NCBI RefSeq assembly: GCF_900099905.1
Contig: NZ_FNEE01000012.1
Coordinates: 1 to 64,000, forward strand
DNA length: 64,000 nucleotides
DNA from: Mesorhizobium muleiense
GTDB lineage: Bacteria > Pseudomonadota > Alphaproteobacteria > Rhizobiales > Rhizobiaceae
Direction: 5' to 3'
The translations under genes were made by a program, and so were the position numbers. The notes under the pieces are model-generated. The model had not been told where the DNA came from. It saw only the letters and a program-made list of their open reading frames with translations, and ran no database searches. Shown in pieces: positions 1 to 8,050 of the stretch. Every line of letters begins with the position of its first letter. Positions within the stretch are counted from its first letter, which is position 1.

Positions 1-296
1 GTGCGGTCCGACAGGCTGAAGCCGGCAAAGCGGCGGAACGACAGCCGGTCGCGCAGTTGCATCTCAAGGGCGGGGTCGCTGAGATTGTTCCACACGCCCA
101 AAAACAGACAGCGCAGCAATGTCTCGGCTGGATAGCTGGTGTTGCCCTTGCCCGGCCCGCTGCGCTGACCAAGAAGTGCCCGGATCGGCATCCAGTCGAT
201 GACCGTCGCGATCTGGTCGAGCTGCGTCGTATCCGACAGCGCCAGCGCATCCGCCAGGCTCAGTTGACCAACAACACGATCGACCATCCGAATCAT
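1..296 (-). CDS. IS5-family transposase, N-terminal part (cut by window edge)
   Basis: The first 98 residues are visible, starting MIRMVDRVVGQLSL. The sequence around GPGKGNTSYPAETLLRCLFL and WNNLSDPALEMQLRDRLSFR is the conserved N-terminal domain (DUF772 type) of IS5-group transposases, which precedes the DDE catalytic core. The core is beyond the window, so integrity cannot be judged. The start is the only ATG before the terminal repeat. Confidence 0.85.
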   Translation of the reverse strand, partial: MIRMVDRVVGQLSLADALALSDTTQLDQIATVIDWMPIRALLGQRSGPGKGNTSYPAETLLRCLFLGVWNNLSDPALEMQLRDRLSFRRFAGFSLSDR

Positions 297-358
297 CTCC
301 CTCTCTTCCTTACCCCCGGAATCATCAATCCGATTCTGTGCAAAGGCCTCTTTGCGCC
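1..358 (-). mobile_element. IS5-family insertion sequence, one end (rest outside window)
   Basis: The left edge of the window lies inside an insertion sequence. A transposase gene reads leftwards from 296, and the element appears to finish near 358, where the minus strand reads GGCGCAAAGAGGCCTTTGC, the style of terminal inverted repeat seen on IS5-group elements. The other end and any target duplication are outside the window. The boundary is uncertain by a few bases because the next fragment (352-467) is also IS5-type transposase sequence and shares the TTGCGCC bases at the junction. Confidence 0.7.
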
Positions 359-467
359 AGAGCTATGTGCGGGTCGGCAAGCTGGCGCTGATCAGCCATC
401 AGCGCTATGCCCACGCCAAGCAGTTCAAGCGGGCGAACAAGGCGCTGCGCAGGCTCAAGACCTATCT
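352..467 (+). pseudogene. IS5-type transposase internal fragment
   Basis: Read from 352 the frame gives LRQSYVRVGKLALISHQRYA followed by a stretch ending in ANKALRRLKTYL. This is the middle segment of long IS5-type transposases, which normally continues with a GRVIRDI-like sequence. Here the match stops at about 467 and the frame runs on into unrelated sequence. There is no N-terminal or catalytic part, so this is a remnant. It lies on the opposite strand to the neighbouring transposase, so it comes from a different or rearranged element. Confidence 0.6.
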
Positions 468-767
468 TACCTGCATTGAGTTTCCGTCGAGCGCCTGCCG
501 CGAGCATCGCCTCTGGCCGGCGTATAGACCAGCCCCTTCGAACATCGGGACGGTTGGGGAACAACGCAGGAACGCTTTTCGTTCCAGTCGGCGCCGGGTT
601 CAATCGAGGGGCGGCCGATGTCGCTGTGGACGGCGAGTGTTTGACGCCGGGTTGCTTTATCCGTGCTATCAAAAACCGGTCGAGGCCCGGGTAGGTCGAA
701 ATTGACAAATCACCACTTGCAAATCGGTCGCGGCTGTCTTTTGCTCGCGCGACAGTTGTCCCGTTGA
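468..767. other. intergenic stretch without a recognisable gene
   Basis: About 300 bases between the transposase remnant and the regulator gene. Short frames cross it on both strands, but none has a plausible start, ribosome site or recognisable protein. It probably contains IS-scarred sequence on the left and the promoter of the regulator on the right. Confidence 0.6.
702..725 (+). promoter_or_regulatory. candidate promoter/operator of the XRE-cupin regulator
   Basis: TTGACA lies at 702-707, and two direct CAAATC copies lie at 706-711 and 720-725. The CAAAT motif resembles the half-site of the palindrome in front of the ABC-transporter operon (1422-1448), which would fit autoregulation. This is inference from motif similarity only. 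Confidence 0.3.
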
Positions 768-1394
768 ATGGTTGGCGAACGGATGAACAAAATCGATCGG
801 CGACGGCCGGAGTCCGAAACGGACGCCACCGTAAATGCCGCGCGGCTTGGAACGCGGTTGCGCCTCGCCCGCCAGACGCGGGGCATGACGCTGAAGACGC
901 TGGCGACAGCTGCGCACTGCTCTGAAAGCCTTCTGTCCAAGATCGAGAACGGCAAGGCTTCGCCATCCCTGCCCATGCTTCACCGCCTGGTCGAAGCTCT
1001 GGAGACCAATATCGGCTGGATGTTCGAACAGGTCGACGGCGACGAGGCGATCGTGTTCCGCGCAGGCGCGCGGCCATTGATCTCGCTCGACGCGCTGAGG
1101 CGCGGCGAGGGCATCTCGCTCGAACGCATCATTCCCTATTCGCCCGGACACCTGTTGCAGTGCAACATCCATCATATCGAGGCAGACGGCGAGAGCGAAG
1201 GTCCCATCCAGCATGTCGGCGAGGAAGTCGGCTACGTGCTTGCCGGCCGGATCAAGCTGATCGTCGATGGCAAGAGCCATGATCTCGCCACCGGCGATGC
1301 GTTCGTATTCAGGTCGGAACTGCCGCACCATTACCGCAACATCGGCAAGGAGAGAGCCAGCATTTTTTGGGTCAACACACCAGCGACCTTCTGA
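768..1394 (+). CDS. XRE-family transcriptional regulator with C-terminal cupin domain
   Basis: A 208-residue regulator. Residues about 26-85 form a helix-turn-helix of the Cro/CI type (RLARQTRGMTLKTLA, then SESLLSKIENGKASPSLPML). Residues about 120-205 form a cupin barrel (QHVGEEVGYVLAGRIKLIVD, then GDAFVFRSELPHHY) that usually senses a small ligand. Such HTH-cupin proteins commonly control adjacent catabolic or transport genes. It sits 118 bases upstream of, and codirectional with, a sugar-type ABC operon whose leader carries a strong palindrome, so it is the likely regulator. ATG codons at 768 and 783 are both possible and neither has a clear ribosome site. The ligand is unknown. Confidence 0.85.
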   Translation: MVGERMNKIDRRRPESETDATVNAARLGTRLRLARQTRGMTLKTLATAAHCSESLLSKIENGKASPSLPMLHRLVEALETNIGWMFEQVDGDEAIVFRAGARPLISLDALRRGEGISLERIIPYSPGHLLQCNIHHIEADGESEGPIQHVGEEVGYVLAGRIKLIVDGKSHDLATGDAFVFRSELPHHYRNIGKERASIFWVNTPATF

Positions 1395-1417
1395 CGGCTG
1401 CTGTGAGATCAAATTCG

Positions 1418-1448
1418 TTGACAAATATTCAAGTCTCTTGAATGTTTG
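1418..1448 (+). promoter_or_regulatory. palindromic operator over a -35-like box, ABC operon leader
   Basis: TTGACA at 1418-1423 runs into an interrupted palindrome: CAAATATTCAAG (1422-1433), TCT, CTTGAATGTTTG (1437-1448). Eleven of twelve positions pair. An operator overlapping a -35 box and lying about 65 bases before the first gene of the operon is a classical repressor site. The adjacent HTH-cupin regulator is the obvious candidate binder (inference). Confidence 0.6.
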
Positions 1449-1512
1449 CCTTGTGCCTGTAGCACCAACGGCCAGCCTGACAGGTTTGGCCCGCAAGCAA
1501 GGGGAACCGTAA

Positions 1513-2451
1513 ATGCGTCCGTTCAAGCTTCTCTTCCGTTGCGCCGCCGTCTTGGCCATCTGCTCGACGGCGATGGGATCGGCGTTCGCCGATACGTTCG
1601 CTCTGGTCAACATCAACCAGCAGGCCCTGTTCTTCAACCAGATCAACGAGGGCGCGCAGAAGGCGGCCGACGCCGCCGGCGCCAAGCTGGTCATCTTCAA
1701 TGCCAACAACGTGCCGAGCGCGCAAAATGATGCGATCGAGAACTACATCACACAAAAAGTCGACGGCATCATTCTGGTCGCCATCGACGTCAACGGCGTC
1801 AAGCCTGCAATCACCGCCGCGAAGGCGGCCGGCATCCCGGTGATCGCCATCGACGCGCAGATTCCCGACGGCGACAACGTTGCATTCATCGGTGTCGACA
1901 ACGCCAAGGCCGGCGAGGATATCGGCAAATTCTATGCCGATTATGTGAAGTCGGAGATGGGCGGCTCTGCCAAGATCGGCATTGTCGGCGCGCTCAATTC
2001 GTTCATCCAGAACCAGCGGCTCGACGGCTTCAAGAAGGCGGTCACCGACAGCGGCCTGGCGATCACCTTCCTCGACACGGTCGACGGCCAGAATGTCCAG
2101 GAGACCGCAATGAGCGCTTCAGAGAATCTGATGACCGCCAATCCGGACATGACGACGCTATATGCGACCGGCGAGCCGGCGTTGCTCGGCGCTGTTTCGG
2201 CCGTAACCAGCCAAGGCCGCACCGGCGACGTCAAGGTGTTCGGCTGGGACCTGACCAAGCAGGTCATTCAGGGCATTGACGATGGTTGGGTGGTGGCAGT
2301 CGTCCAGCAGGACCCTGCCGGCGAAGGCAAGGCCGCTGTCGAAGCATTGGTCAAGCTCAAGAAGGGCGAAACGGTCGAGCCGATCATCAATATTCCGGTG
2401 ACGATCGTGACCAAGGACAATGTCGAACAATACCGCGCGATGTTCCAGTAG
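1513..2451 (+). CDS. ribose-type ABC transporter substrate-binding protein
   Basis: A 312-residue periplasmic binding protein of the RbsB type (Peripl_BP_4). Residues 1-26 are a signal peptide ending in SAFA. The mature protein begins with the family's first strand, TFALVNINQQALFFNQINEG, followed by two Rossmann-like lobes (IDAQIPDGDNVAFIGVDN and GWDLTKQVIQGIDDGWVVAV). It would capture a sugar or related polar solute for the permease and ATPase encoded next. A GGGGA ribosome site lies at 1501-1505. The substrate cannot be read from the sequence; relatives bind pentoses, hexoses, polyols and autoinducer-2. Confidence 0.92.
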   Translation: MRPFKLLFRCAAVLAICSTAMGSAFADTFALVNINQQALFFNQINEGAQKAADAAGAKLVIFNANNVPSAQNDAIENYITQKVDGIILVAIDVNGVKPAITAAKAAGIPVIAIDAQIPDGDNVAFIGVDNAKAGEDIGKFYADYVKSEMGGSAKIGIVGALNSFIQNQRLDGFKKAVTDSGLAITFLDTVDGQNVQETAMSASENLMTANPDMTTLYATGEPALLGAVSAVTSQGRTGDVKVFGWDLTKQVIQGIDDGWVVAVVQQDPAGEGKAAVEALVKLKKGETVEPIINIPVTIVTKDNVEQYRAMFQ

Positions 2452-2525
2452 ACTGCATCGATGACCCGTCCGCGGCGCCGCGAAGGGCTACGCCGCGGAC
2501 GCTTTGCAATCCCGTGGGATCCAAG

Positions 2526-3323
2526 ATGAGCAGTGGCGAGACCTATCGGGTGCGGATGAGCGGCATCTCAAAGCGCTACAATGCCATTCAGACGCTCGAT
2601 GACGTGTCGCTGGTGCTGAGGCCGGGCGAGGTCCTGGGGCTTGTCGGCGACAATGGCGCCGGGAAGTCGACGTTGAGCAAGGTGTTGTCGGGAGCGGTGG
2701 TTCCCGATGCCGGCACGATCGAGATCGATGGAACGCCGGTGACCTTCACTTCGCCGGCGGACGCGCGTGCGGCGCGCGTCGAGATGGTCTATCAGGATCT
2801 GTCGCTCTGCGACACGGTCGACGTCGCCGGCAATCTTTTTCTCGGCCGCGAGCCGCGCCGCCGCATCGCCGGCATTTCCTTTCTCGACAAGAAGCGCATG
2901 CACGAGCAAACGCGCCAGATGCTCGACTGTCTCGGCATCGTTATATCAGACACGCGGCTCAAGGTCGAAAACCTGTCCGGCGGACAGCGACAGTCGATCG
3001 CGATCGGCCGCGCCGCCTCGTTCGAGCCGTCCGTGCTGATTATGGATGAGCCGACGGCGGCGCTCGCCGTCGCCGAGGTCGAGGCTGTGCTGGACCTGAT
3101 CCGCACCGTCAGCGCCCGCGGCGTCAGTGTCATCCTGATCACCCACCGGCTTCAGGATCTGTTCCTCGTATGCGACCGCATTCAGGTCATGTACGAAGGA
3201 CGCAACGTCGCCGAGCGACTGATCGGCGAAACCAATATCGAGGATGTCGTCAACCTGATCGTGGGCCGCAAGTTCAACGCTCGTTCGGCCACCAACGCCT
3301 ATCGCGATGGAGCGCCAGCATGA
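2526..3323 (+). CDS. sugar ABC transporter ATP-binding protein, single domain
   Basis: A 265-residue ABC ATPase. Walker A is GDNGAGKST (residues 41-49), the signature is NLSGGQRQS (about 150), Walker B is VLIMDEPTAAL, and the switch histidine is in LITHRLQDL. RbsA-type ATPases usually carry two ABC domains in one chain of about 500 residues; this one has one and must act as a homodimer, as in FrcA-like systems. The ATG at 2526 is preferred over a longer open frame because the family sequence begins just after it. It overlaps the permease start by four bases, indicating translational coupling. Confidence 0.92.
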   Translation: MSSGETYRVRMSGISKRYNAIQTLDDVSLVLRPGEVLGLVGDNGAGKSTLSKVLSGAVVPDAGTIEIDGTPVTFTSPADARAARVEMVYQDLSLCDTVDVAGNLFLGREPRRRIAGISFLDKKRMHEQTRQMLDCLGIVISDTRLKVENLSGGQRQSIAIGRAASFEPSVLIMDEPTAALAVAEVEAVLDLIRTVSARGVSVILITHRLQDLFLVCDRIQVMYEGRNVAERLIGETNIEDVVNLIVGRKFNARSATNAYRDGAPA

Positions 3324-4330
3324 GCGAAGCGACTTCGACCCGCTCCGCGCAGTCTCGAAGGGTCCGCGAATCCACGTGGCGAGATGCGGTGCTCGCCAAC
3401 GGCAGTGTCGTGTCGATCGCGCTGTTCTTTCTTATCGTTAGCGTCATCTTCTCGGTGGCGACGGACGCCTTCCTGACGTCGCCCAACCTGCTGAACATCC
3501 TGCGGCAGTCGGCACCGCTGCTGATCGTCGCCGCGGCGATGACCTTCGTCATCACCACCGGCGGCATCGACCTTTCGGTCGGCTCCGTGCTGGCGCTGGT
3601 GGCAACGCTGTCGGCGACGCTGCTGCAACTGGGTTTGCCATGGCCGCTGGTCATCCTCGCCATGCTTGCGCTGGGCGCCTTGCTTGGCGCGGTGCAGGGC
3701 TATTTCGTCGCTTATGAGGGCATCCCGGCCTTCATCGTCACGCTTGCCGGACTTTCGGTGATCCGCGGCGTGGCGCTGCTGATCACCGGCGGCTACTCCA
3801 TCCCCATCGAGCCGGGCAGCCCTTTCACGGTGCTGGGCCGCGCCTGGCTGCTTGGCGTGCCGGCGCCGGCGCTGATCGCGCTGGCGATCCTGGCGATCGC
3901 CTGTATCGCCTTCAACGAGACGCCGTTCGGCCGCTACGTGACCGGCATCGGCGCCAACGCCGAAGCGGTCAGGCGCGCCGGCGTGAACACGCGGCTGACG
4001 ACACTTTTCGTCTACGTGATTTCCGCCGCCGCGGCAGCGCTTGCGGGGATCATCATTGCTGCCCGGCTCGGATCCGGATCGTCGAATGCCGGACAAGGAT
4101 TTGAGCTCGAAGTCATCGCCGCCGTCGTGCTTGGCGGCACCAGCCTGTTCGGCGGCCGCGGAACGATCGTCGGCACGGTGCTCGGCGCGCTTACCGTGGC
4201 CGTCATCGGCAACGGTCTGATCCTGGCGCATCTGTCGCCATTCCTGACGCCGATCGTGACCGGAACAATCATCCTGATCGCCATCTGGCTGAACTTCCGC
4301 CTGTTCCGCGGCGCCGTGCGGAGCCGTTGA
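3320..4330 (+). CDS. ribose-type ABC transporter permease
   Basis: A 336-residue inner-membrane permease of the RbsC/BPD_transp_2 family. After a polar N-terminus of about 30 residues there are roughly nine or ten hydrophobic segments. Family motifs include ITTGGIDLSVGSVLAL (about 75-90) and the late loop VVLGGTSLFGGRGTIVGT, which contacts the ATPase. ATG at 3320 overlaps the ATPase stop codon (ATGA). With the binding protein and ATPase it completes a three-part importer; no second permease or ATPase is present. Confidence 0.92.
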   Translation: MSEATSTRSAQSRRVRESTWRDAVLANGSVVSIALFFLIVSVIFSVATDAFLTSPNLLNILRQSAPLLIVAAAMTFVITTGGIDLSVGSVLALVATLSATLLQLGLPWPLVILAMLALGALLGAVQGYFVAYEGIPAFIVTLAGLSVIRGVALLITGGYSIPIEPGSPFTVLGRAWLLGVPAPALIALAILAIACIAFNETPFGRYVTGIGANAEAVRRAGVNTRLTTLFVYVISAAAAALAGIIIAARLGSGSSNAGQGFELEVIAAVVLGGTSLFGGRGTIVGTVLGALTVAVIGNGLILAHLSPFLTPIVTGTIILIAIWLNFRLFRGAVRSR

Positions 4331-4334
4331 GCCC

Positions 4335-5444
4335 ATGAGTGATCTTTTCGATGACGCGGCTCCCAGGCAGAGGCTGGCGATCGGAGTCGAAACCGGTCAT
4401 GTGATGACCGTGCTCGGCCCCGTTCCGGTCGAAGAAATGGGCGTCACGCTGATGCACGAGCACATCTTGCTCGACGGTGCGCGCAGCTGGAAATGTCCCT
4501 GTCATCCCGACGACATGGCGCTCGCAGAGCAGCCGGTGAGCATCGAGATCATCGGTGAATTGCGCATGAACCCTTACGTCAACCGCGACAATGTTTCGCT
4601 CGATGACAGTGACCTGGCGCTGTCTGAGCTGCAACGCTATCGCGCGCTGGGCGGCCACACCGTCGTCGACGCGACCAATATCGGCATCGGCCGCGAGCCG
4701 GAAAAGCTCGCCCGCATCAGCCGCATGTCCGGCCTGAAGATCGTCATGGGCACCGGCTTCTATCTGGAGCACACCCATCCCGAATGGCTGAAGGCGATGG
4801 ATGTCGACGCGGTGACCGAGTTCATCGTCAACGATGTCGGCGGCGGCGAGACGCAGCCGCCGATCCTGGCCGGCCTGATCGGCGAGATCGGCGTCAGCAA
4901 GGATTTTACTTCGGAGGAACGAAAGTCGCTGCGAGCTTCGGCGCGGGCCTCGCGCATCACCGGCGTGCCGCTGTCGATCCACCTGCCCGGCTGGGAGCGG
5001 CTGGCGCACGATGTGCTCGATGTCGTGGAGGCCGAGGGCGCCGATCTTCGCCACACTGTGCTCTGCCACATGAACCCCAGCCACAATGATCTCGACTACC
5101 AGACAAGCCTCGCCCGGCGCGGCGCGTTCCTGGAATACGACATGATCGGCATGGACTATTATTATGCCGATCAGGACGCGCAATCGCCCTCCGACGAAGA
5201 GAACGCGCGGGCAATCGCGGCACTTGTCGAGGCCGGCTTCGGCGATCGCCTGCTCTTGTCGCAGGATGTGTTCCTCAAGATCATGCTGACCCGCTTCGGC
5301 GGTTTCGGCTACGGCTACATCCTCAAGCATTTCATACCGCGCCTGAAACGGCATGGCGTCGAGCAGCCAGCCATCGACCGCATGCTGATCGCCAATCCGA
5401 AAGCCGTGTTCTCGCGGCAGAATCAAGCCCAGACTTACGGCTGA
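4335..5444 (+). CDS. phosphotriesterase-family metal-dependent hydrolase
   Basis: A 369-residue amidohydrolase-superfamily protein of the phosphotriesterase (PTE/Php) group. The first metal-binding pair is H41 and H43 (LMHEHILLDG). The position of the bridging carboxylated lysine in true PTE appears to be a glutamate here (GLIGEIGVS), as in Php-like relatives. Further histidines follow in LSIHLPGW and VLCHMNPSHND, and an aspartate in LLSQDVFLK. Characterised relatives near sugar transporters are often lactonases acting on sugar lactones or their phosphates, and organophosphate hydrolysis is not the likely role. It is four bases downstream of the permease gene. Confidence 0.87.
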   Translation: MSDLFDDAAPRQRLAIGVETGHVMTVLGPVPVEEMGVTLMHEHILLDGARSWKCPCHPDDMALAEQPVSIEIIGELRMNPYVNRDNVSLDDSDLALSELQRYRALGGHTVVDATNIGIGREPEKLARISRMSGLKIVMGTGFYLEHTHPEWLKAMDVDAVTEFIVNDVGGGETQPPILAGLIGEIGVSKDFTSEERKSLRASARASRITGVPLSIHLPGWERLAHDVLDVVEAEGADLRHTVLCHMNPSHNDLDYQTSLARRGAFLEYDMIGMDYYYADQDAQSPSDEENARAIAALVEAGFGDRLLLSQDVFLKIMLTRFGGFGYGYILKHFIPRLKRHGVEQPAIDRMLIANPKAVFSRQNQAQTYG

Positions 5445-5463
5445 GACTTACGACGGAGTTCAA

Positions 5464-6234
5464 ATGTCCAAGAAAAAAATCCTGCTTGCCGGTGAATCCT
5501 GGGTGTCGACCGCGACCCATATCAAGGGCTTCGACCAGTTTCCGACGGTCACCTATCACACCGGCGCCGACGAATTGCTGACGGCGCTAAGGGCGACCGA
5601 CTTCGACGTGACCTTCATGCCGGCGCATGAGGCACAGCGCAGCTTTCCGCAAACAATGGAGACGCTTTCGGCCTATGACGCGGTGGTGCTCTCCGACATC
5701 GGCGCCAACACGCTGCTCCTGCATCCCGACACCTGGGTTCACTCCAAGCCGACGCCGAACCGCCTGCGGCTGCTGCGCGATTATGTGCGCGACGGCGGCG
5801 GGCTTTTGATGTTCGGCGGCTACTATAGCTTCCAGGGCATCAATGGCGGCGCGCGCTATCGCAAGACGCCGGTCGAGGAGGTGCTGCCGGTGAGCTGCCT
5901 CGCCTTCGACGACCGCGTCGAGGTGCCGGAAGGGTTTTCGCCTGTCCTGAAAGGCTCCTCGGACCATCCGATCCTCAGGGGTCTCGGGTCGGATTGGCCA
6001 GTCCTGCTCGGCTTCAACGAGGTGACGCTGAAAGACGGGGCGGAAGTCCTGGCAACCGTGTCGTCGGATTATGGCTCGCTGCCGCTGCTCGTCACCGGTC
6101 ACTATGGCAAGGGCCGCACTGTGGCCTGGACGTCCGATGTCGGGCCGCATTGGCTGCCACCGGAATTCATCGCCTGGAAAGGCTACAAAACCCTGTTCGA
6201 GCAGATGCTGAGCTGGGCGATCGGTGAGAGCTGA
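5464..6234 (+). CDS. GATase_7 (DUF1355) putative glutamine-amidotransferase-like protein
   Basis: A 256-residue cytoplasmic protein with the flavodoxin-like fold of class I amidotransferases. Visible features are KKILLAGESWVS at the start, DAVVLSDIGANTLLLHPDTW (about 75-95), the loop LLMFGGYYSFQGINGG (about 118-133), and GHYGKGRTVAWTSDVGPHW near the end. The nucleophile position of true amidotransferases (GxCxG) has no cysteine in the corresponding loop, so glutaminase activity is doubtful. Proteins of this family are often encoded with sugar ABC transporters. Its role here is unknown. Confidence 0.82.
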   Translation: MSKKKILLAGESWVSTATHIKGFDQFPTVTYHTGADELLTALRATDFDVTFMPAHEAQRSFPQTMETLSAYDAVVLSDIGANTLLLHPDTWVHSKPTPNRLRLLRDYVRDGGGLLMFGGYYSFQGINGGARYRKTPVEEVLPVSCLAFDDRVEVPEGFSPVLKGSSDHPILRGLGSDWPVLLGFNEVTLKDGAEVLATVSSDYGSLPLLVTGHYGKGRTVAWTSDVGPHWLPPEFIAWKGYKTLFEQMLSWAIGES

Positions 6235-6237
6235 GCG

Positions 6238-7146
6238 ATGCATGTCCATGTCGTCGGCAATGCCTGCGTCGACACGATTTTTCGCGTCGGCCGCTTCCCT
6301 GCCGCCGGCGAGACCTTGAACGCCAGCAGCTACGCCGACGGCCTCGGCGGCAAGGGAGCAAACCAGGCGGTTGCCGCCGCGCGCACGGGTGCTGCGGTAA
6401 CGTTTTGGACGGCGCTCGGCAAGGACCGCGCAGGCGCATGGATCAGGAGCCGCCTCGACAGGGAGTTGTCTGACCTCGAGGCGATTGAATTCGACCTGCC
6501 AAGCGACCGCTCGACCATCGTCATTGGGGCCGGCGGCGAGAACTTCATCGTGAGCGGCGTCGCCTGCAGCGAGGCGTTCGATCCGATCGCACAAACCGCA
6601 CTTGCGGACCGAATCGCGTCTGGCGACATCGTTGTCTGCCAAGGAAACCTGCGAGGCGCCGCGATAGATGCCTGCCTGCGGGCAGCACAGGAAAATGGCG
6701 CGCGCACCGTCCTGAATGCCAGCCCTATCGACGCGGCGGCTCTGCCTGACTTCGGCCTGGCGCAGGTGTTGGTGGTGAATCAATCCGAGGCGAAAGCGCT
6801 GACCGGCCAGGATGACATGGCAGCCGCCGCCGACGCGCTGGCGGCCAAAGGCGCCGAGACAGTCGTGATCACGCTCGGTGCGGAAGGCTGTCTCGCCCTT
6901 GGCCCGGACCAGGGAGGATCGTTTCGTTTGCCGGCACCACGTGTCGAGGCGCTCGACACCAGCGGCGCCGGCGATGTGTTTTGCGGCTGCCTGGCCGGCG
7001 GGTTTGCCAAGGGAATGTCGGTTGCCCCAGGGCTGACGTTCGCGCTCGCGGCTGCCGCAATTGCGGTGACTCGCCCGGGCACATTGATATCCTGTCCTTC
7101 CGCGTCTGAAATGGCGGCGCTCATCGATCAAACGGAGCTCTCATGA
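6238..7146 (+). CDS. PfkB-family carbohydrate kinase (ribokinase-like)
   Basis: A 302-residue sugar kinase. The N-terminal signature GLGGKGANQAVAAARTG is near residues 35-52, and the C-terminal signature with the catalytic base, DTSGAGDVFCG, is near 240-250 (aspartate of GAGD). It would phosphorylate a sugar, sugar acid or nucleoside entering by the adjacent transporter. The gene starts four bases after the GATase_7 stop and overlaps the next gene by four bases, so it is in the same operon. Substrate specificity cannot be assigned. Confidence 0.92.
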   Translation: MHVHVVGNACVDTIFRVGRFPAAGETLNASSYADGLGGKGANQAVAAARTGAAVTFWTALGKDRAGAWIRSRLDRELSDLEAIEFDLPSDRSTIVIGAGGENFIVSGVACSEAFDPIAQTALADRIASGDIVVCQGNLRGAAIDACLRAAQENGARTVLNASPIDAAALPDFGLAQVLVVNQSEAKALTGQDDMAAAADALAAKGAETVVITLGAEGCLALGPDQGGSFRLPAPRVEALDTSGAGDVFCGCLAGGFAKGMSVAPGLTFALAAAAIAVTRPGTLISCPSASEMAALIDQTELS

Positions 7147-7973
7147 CCCAACTCGGTCAATCAGGCGGCGTCGCGCTGGTAGACCTTTTCGGCCGCACCA
7201 AGGTGGTGATCGGCGTCGTTCACCTGTCGCCGCTTCCCGGCGCGCCGCGCTATGACGGCGAGGCGGTCGAGGCGATCTATCAGCGCGGTCTGGACGATGC
7301 GAGATCTTATCTCGATGGCGGATGCGACGGCGTGATCGTAGAGAATCATGGCGACATCCCGTTTGCCAAACCTGACGATATCGGACCGGAGACAGCGGCC
7401 TATATGGCGGTTATTTCCGACCGTATCCGCCGCGAGTTCGGCAAGCCGATCGGCATCAATGTGCTCGCTAACGCCGCGATCCCTGCCCTTGCGATCGCCA
7501 GCGCCTCCGGCGCGGGCTTTATCCGCGTCAATCAATGGGCGAATGCCTATGTCGCCAATGAGGGTTTTGTCGAGGGGGAGTCCGGTCGCGCAGCACGCTA
7601 CCGCGCCAGGCTGCGCGCCAATGGCATCCGCGTTTTCGCCGATGCTCATGTCAAGCACGGCGCGCACGCGATCGTTGCCGACCGCCCGGTGGAGGAACTG
7701 GTCAAGGATCTGGTCTTCTTCGACGCCGACGCCATCATTGCGACCGGTCAACGCACCGGGCACACTGCGGATCTGAGCTATATCAGCATGATCAAAGAGG
7801 CCGCCGGCCTGCCGACGCTGGTCGGCAGCGGCGTGACGCCCGACAATGCGAACGATATCCTTGGCATCGTCGATGGGATCATCATCGCCAGTGCGCTGAA
7901 GCATGACGGCGTCTGGTGGAACCAGGTCGACCCTGCCCGAGTAAAGACCTTCATGAGTGGGCTGAGGCGATAA
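7143..7973 (+). CDS. BtpA/SgcQ-family TIM-barrel protein
   Basis: A 276-residue protein of the BtpA family, which includes cyanobacterial BtpA (linked to photosystem I stability) and enterobacterial SgcQ (in a sugar operon). Typical stretches are VVIGVVHLSPLPGAPRY (about 20-36), GGCDGVIVENHGDIPF (about 57-72), GFIRVNQWANAYVANEG, RVFADAHVKHG and LVGSGVTPDNANDIL. The alternating strand/helix pattern and the terminal phosphate-binding-like GSGVT loop indicate a TIM barrel. As the last gene of a catabolic operon after a kinase, an aldolase or isomerase acting on a phosphorylated intermediate is plausible, but no activity is established. Confidence 0.87.
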   Translation: MTQLGQSGGVALVDLFGRTKVVIGVVHLSPLPGAPRYDGEAVEAIYQRGLDDARSYLDGGCDGVIVENHGDIPFAKPDDIGPETAAYMAVISDRIRREFGKPIGINVLANAAIPALAIASASGAGFIRVNQWANAYVANEGFVEGESGRAARYRARLRANGIRVFADAHVKHGAHAIVADRPVEELVKDLVFFDADAIIATGQRTGHTADLSYISMIKEAAGLPTLVGSGVTPDNANDILGIVDGIIIASALKHDGVWWNQVDPARVKTFMSGLRR

Positions 7974-8050
7974 CAAGCGGCGACTGGAGCGAAGTCGCGC
8001 CCCTCGGGCCGCAAACGCGGAGACCGCAGGCGACGACCCGCGGGCCGCAG

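Noticed and set aside
325..1709. Two overlapping minus-strand frames across the XRE-cupin gene
   Set aside because: Both overlap the clear HTH-cupin gene and have no recognisable domain or ribosome site.
5587..7131. Minus-strand open frame of 514 codons
   Set aside because: It is antisense to the GATase_7 and PfkB genes, which have clear motifs, and shows no domain.
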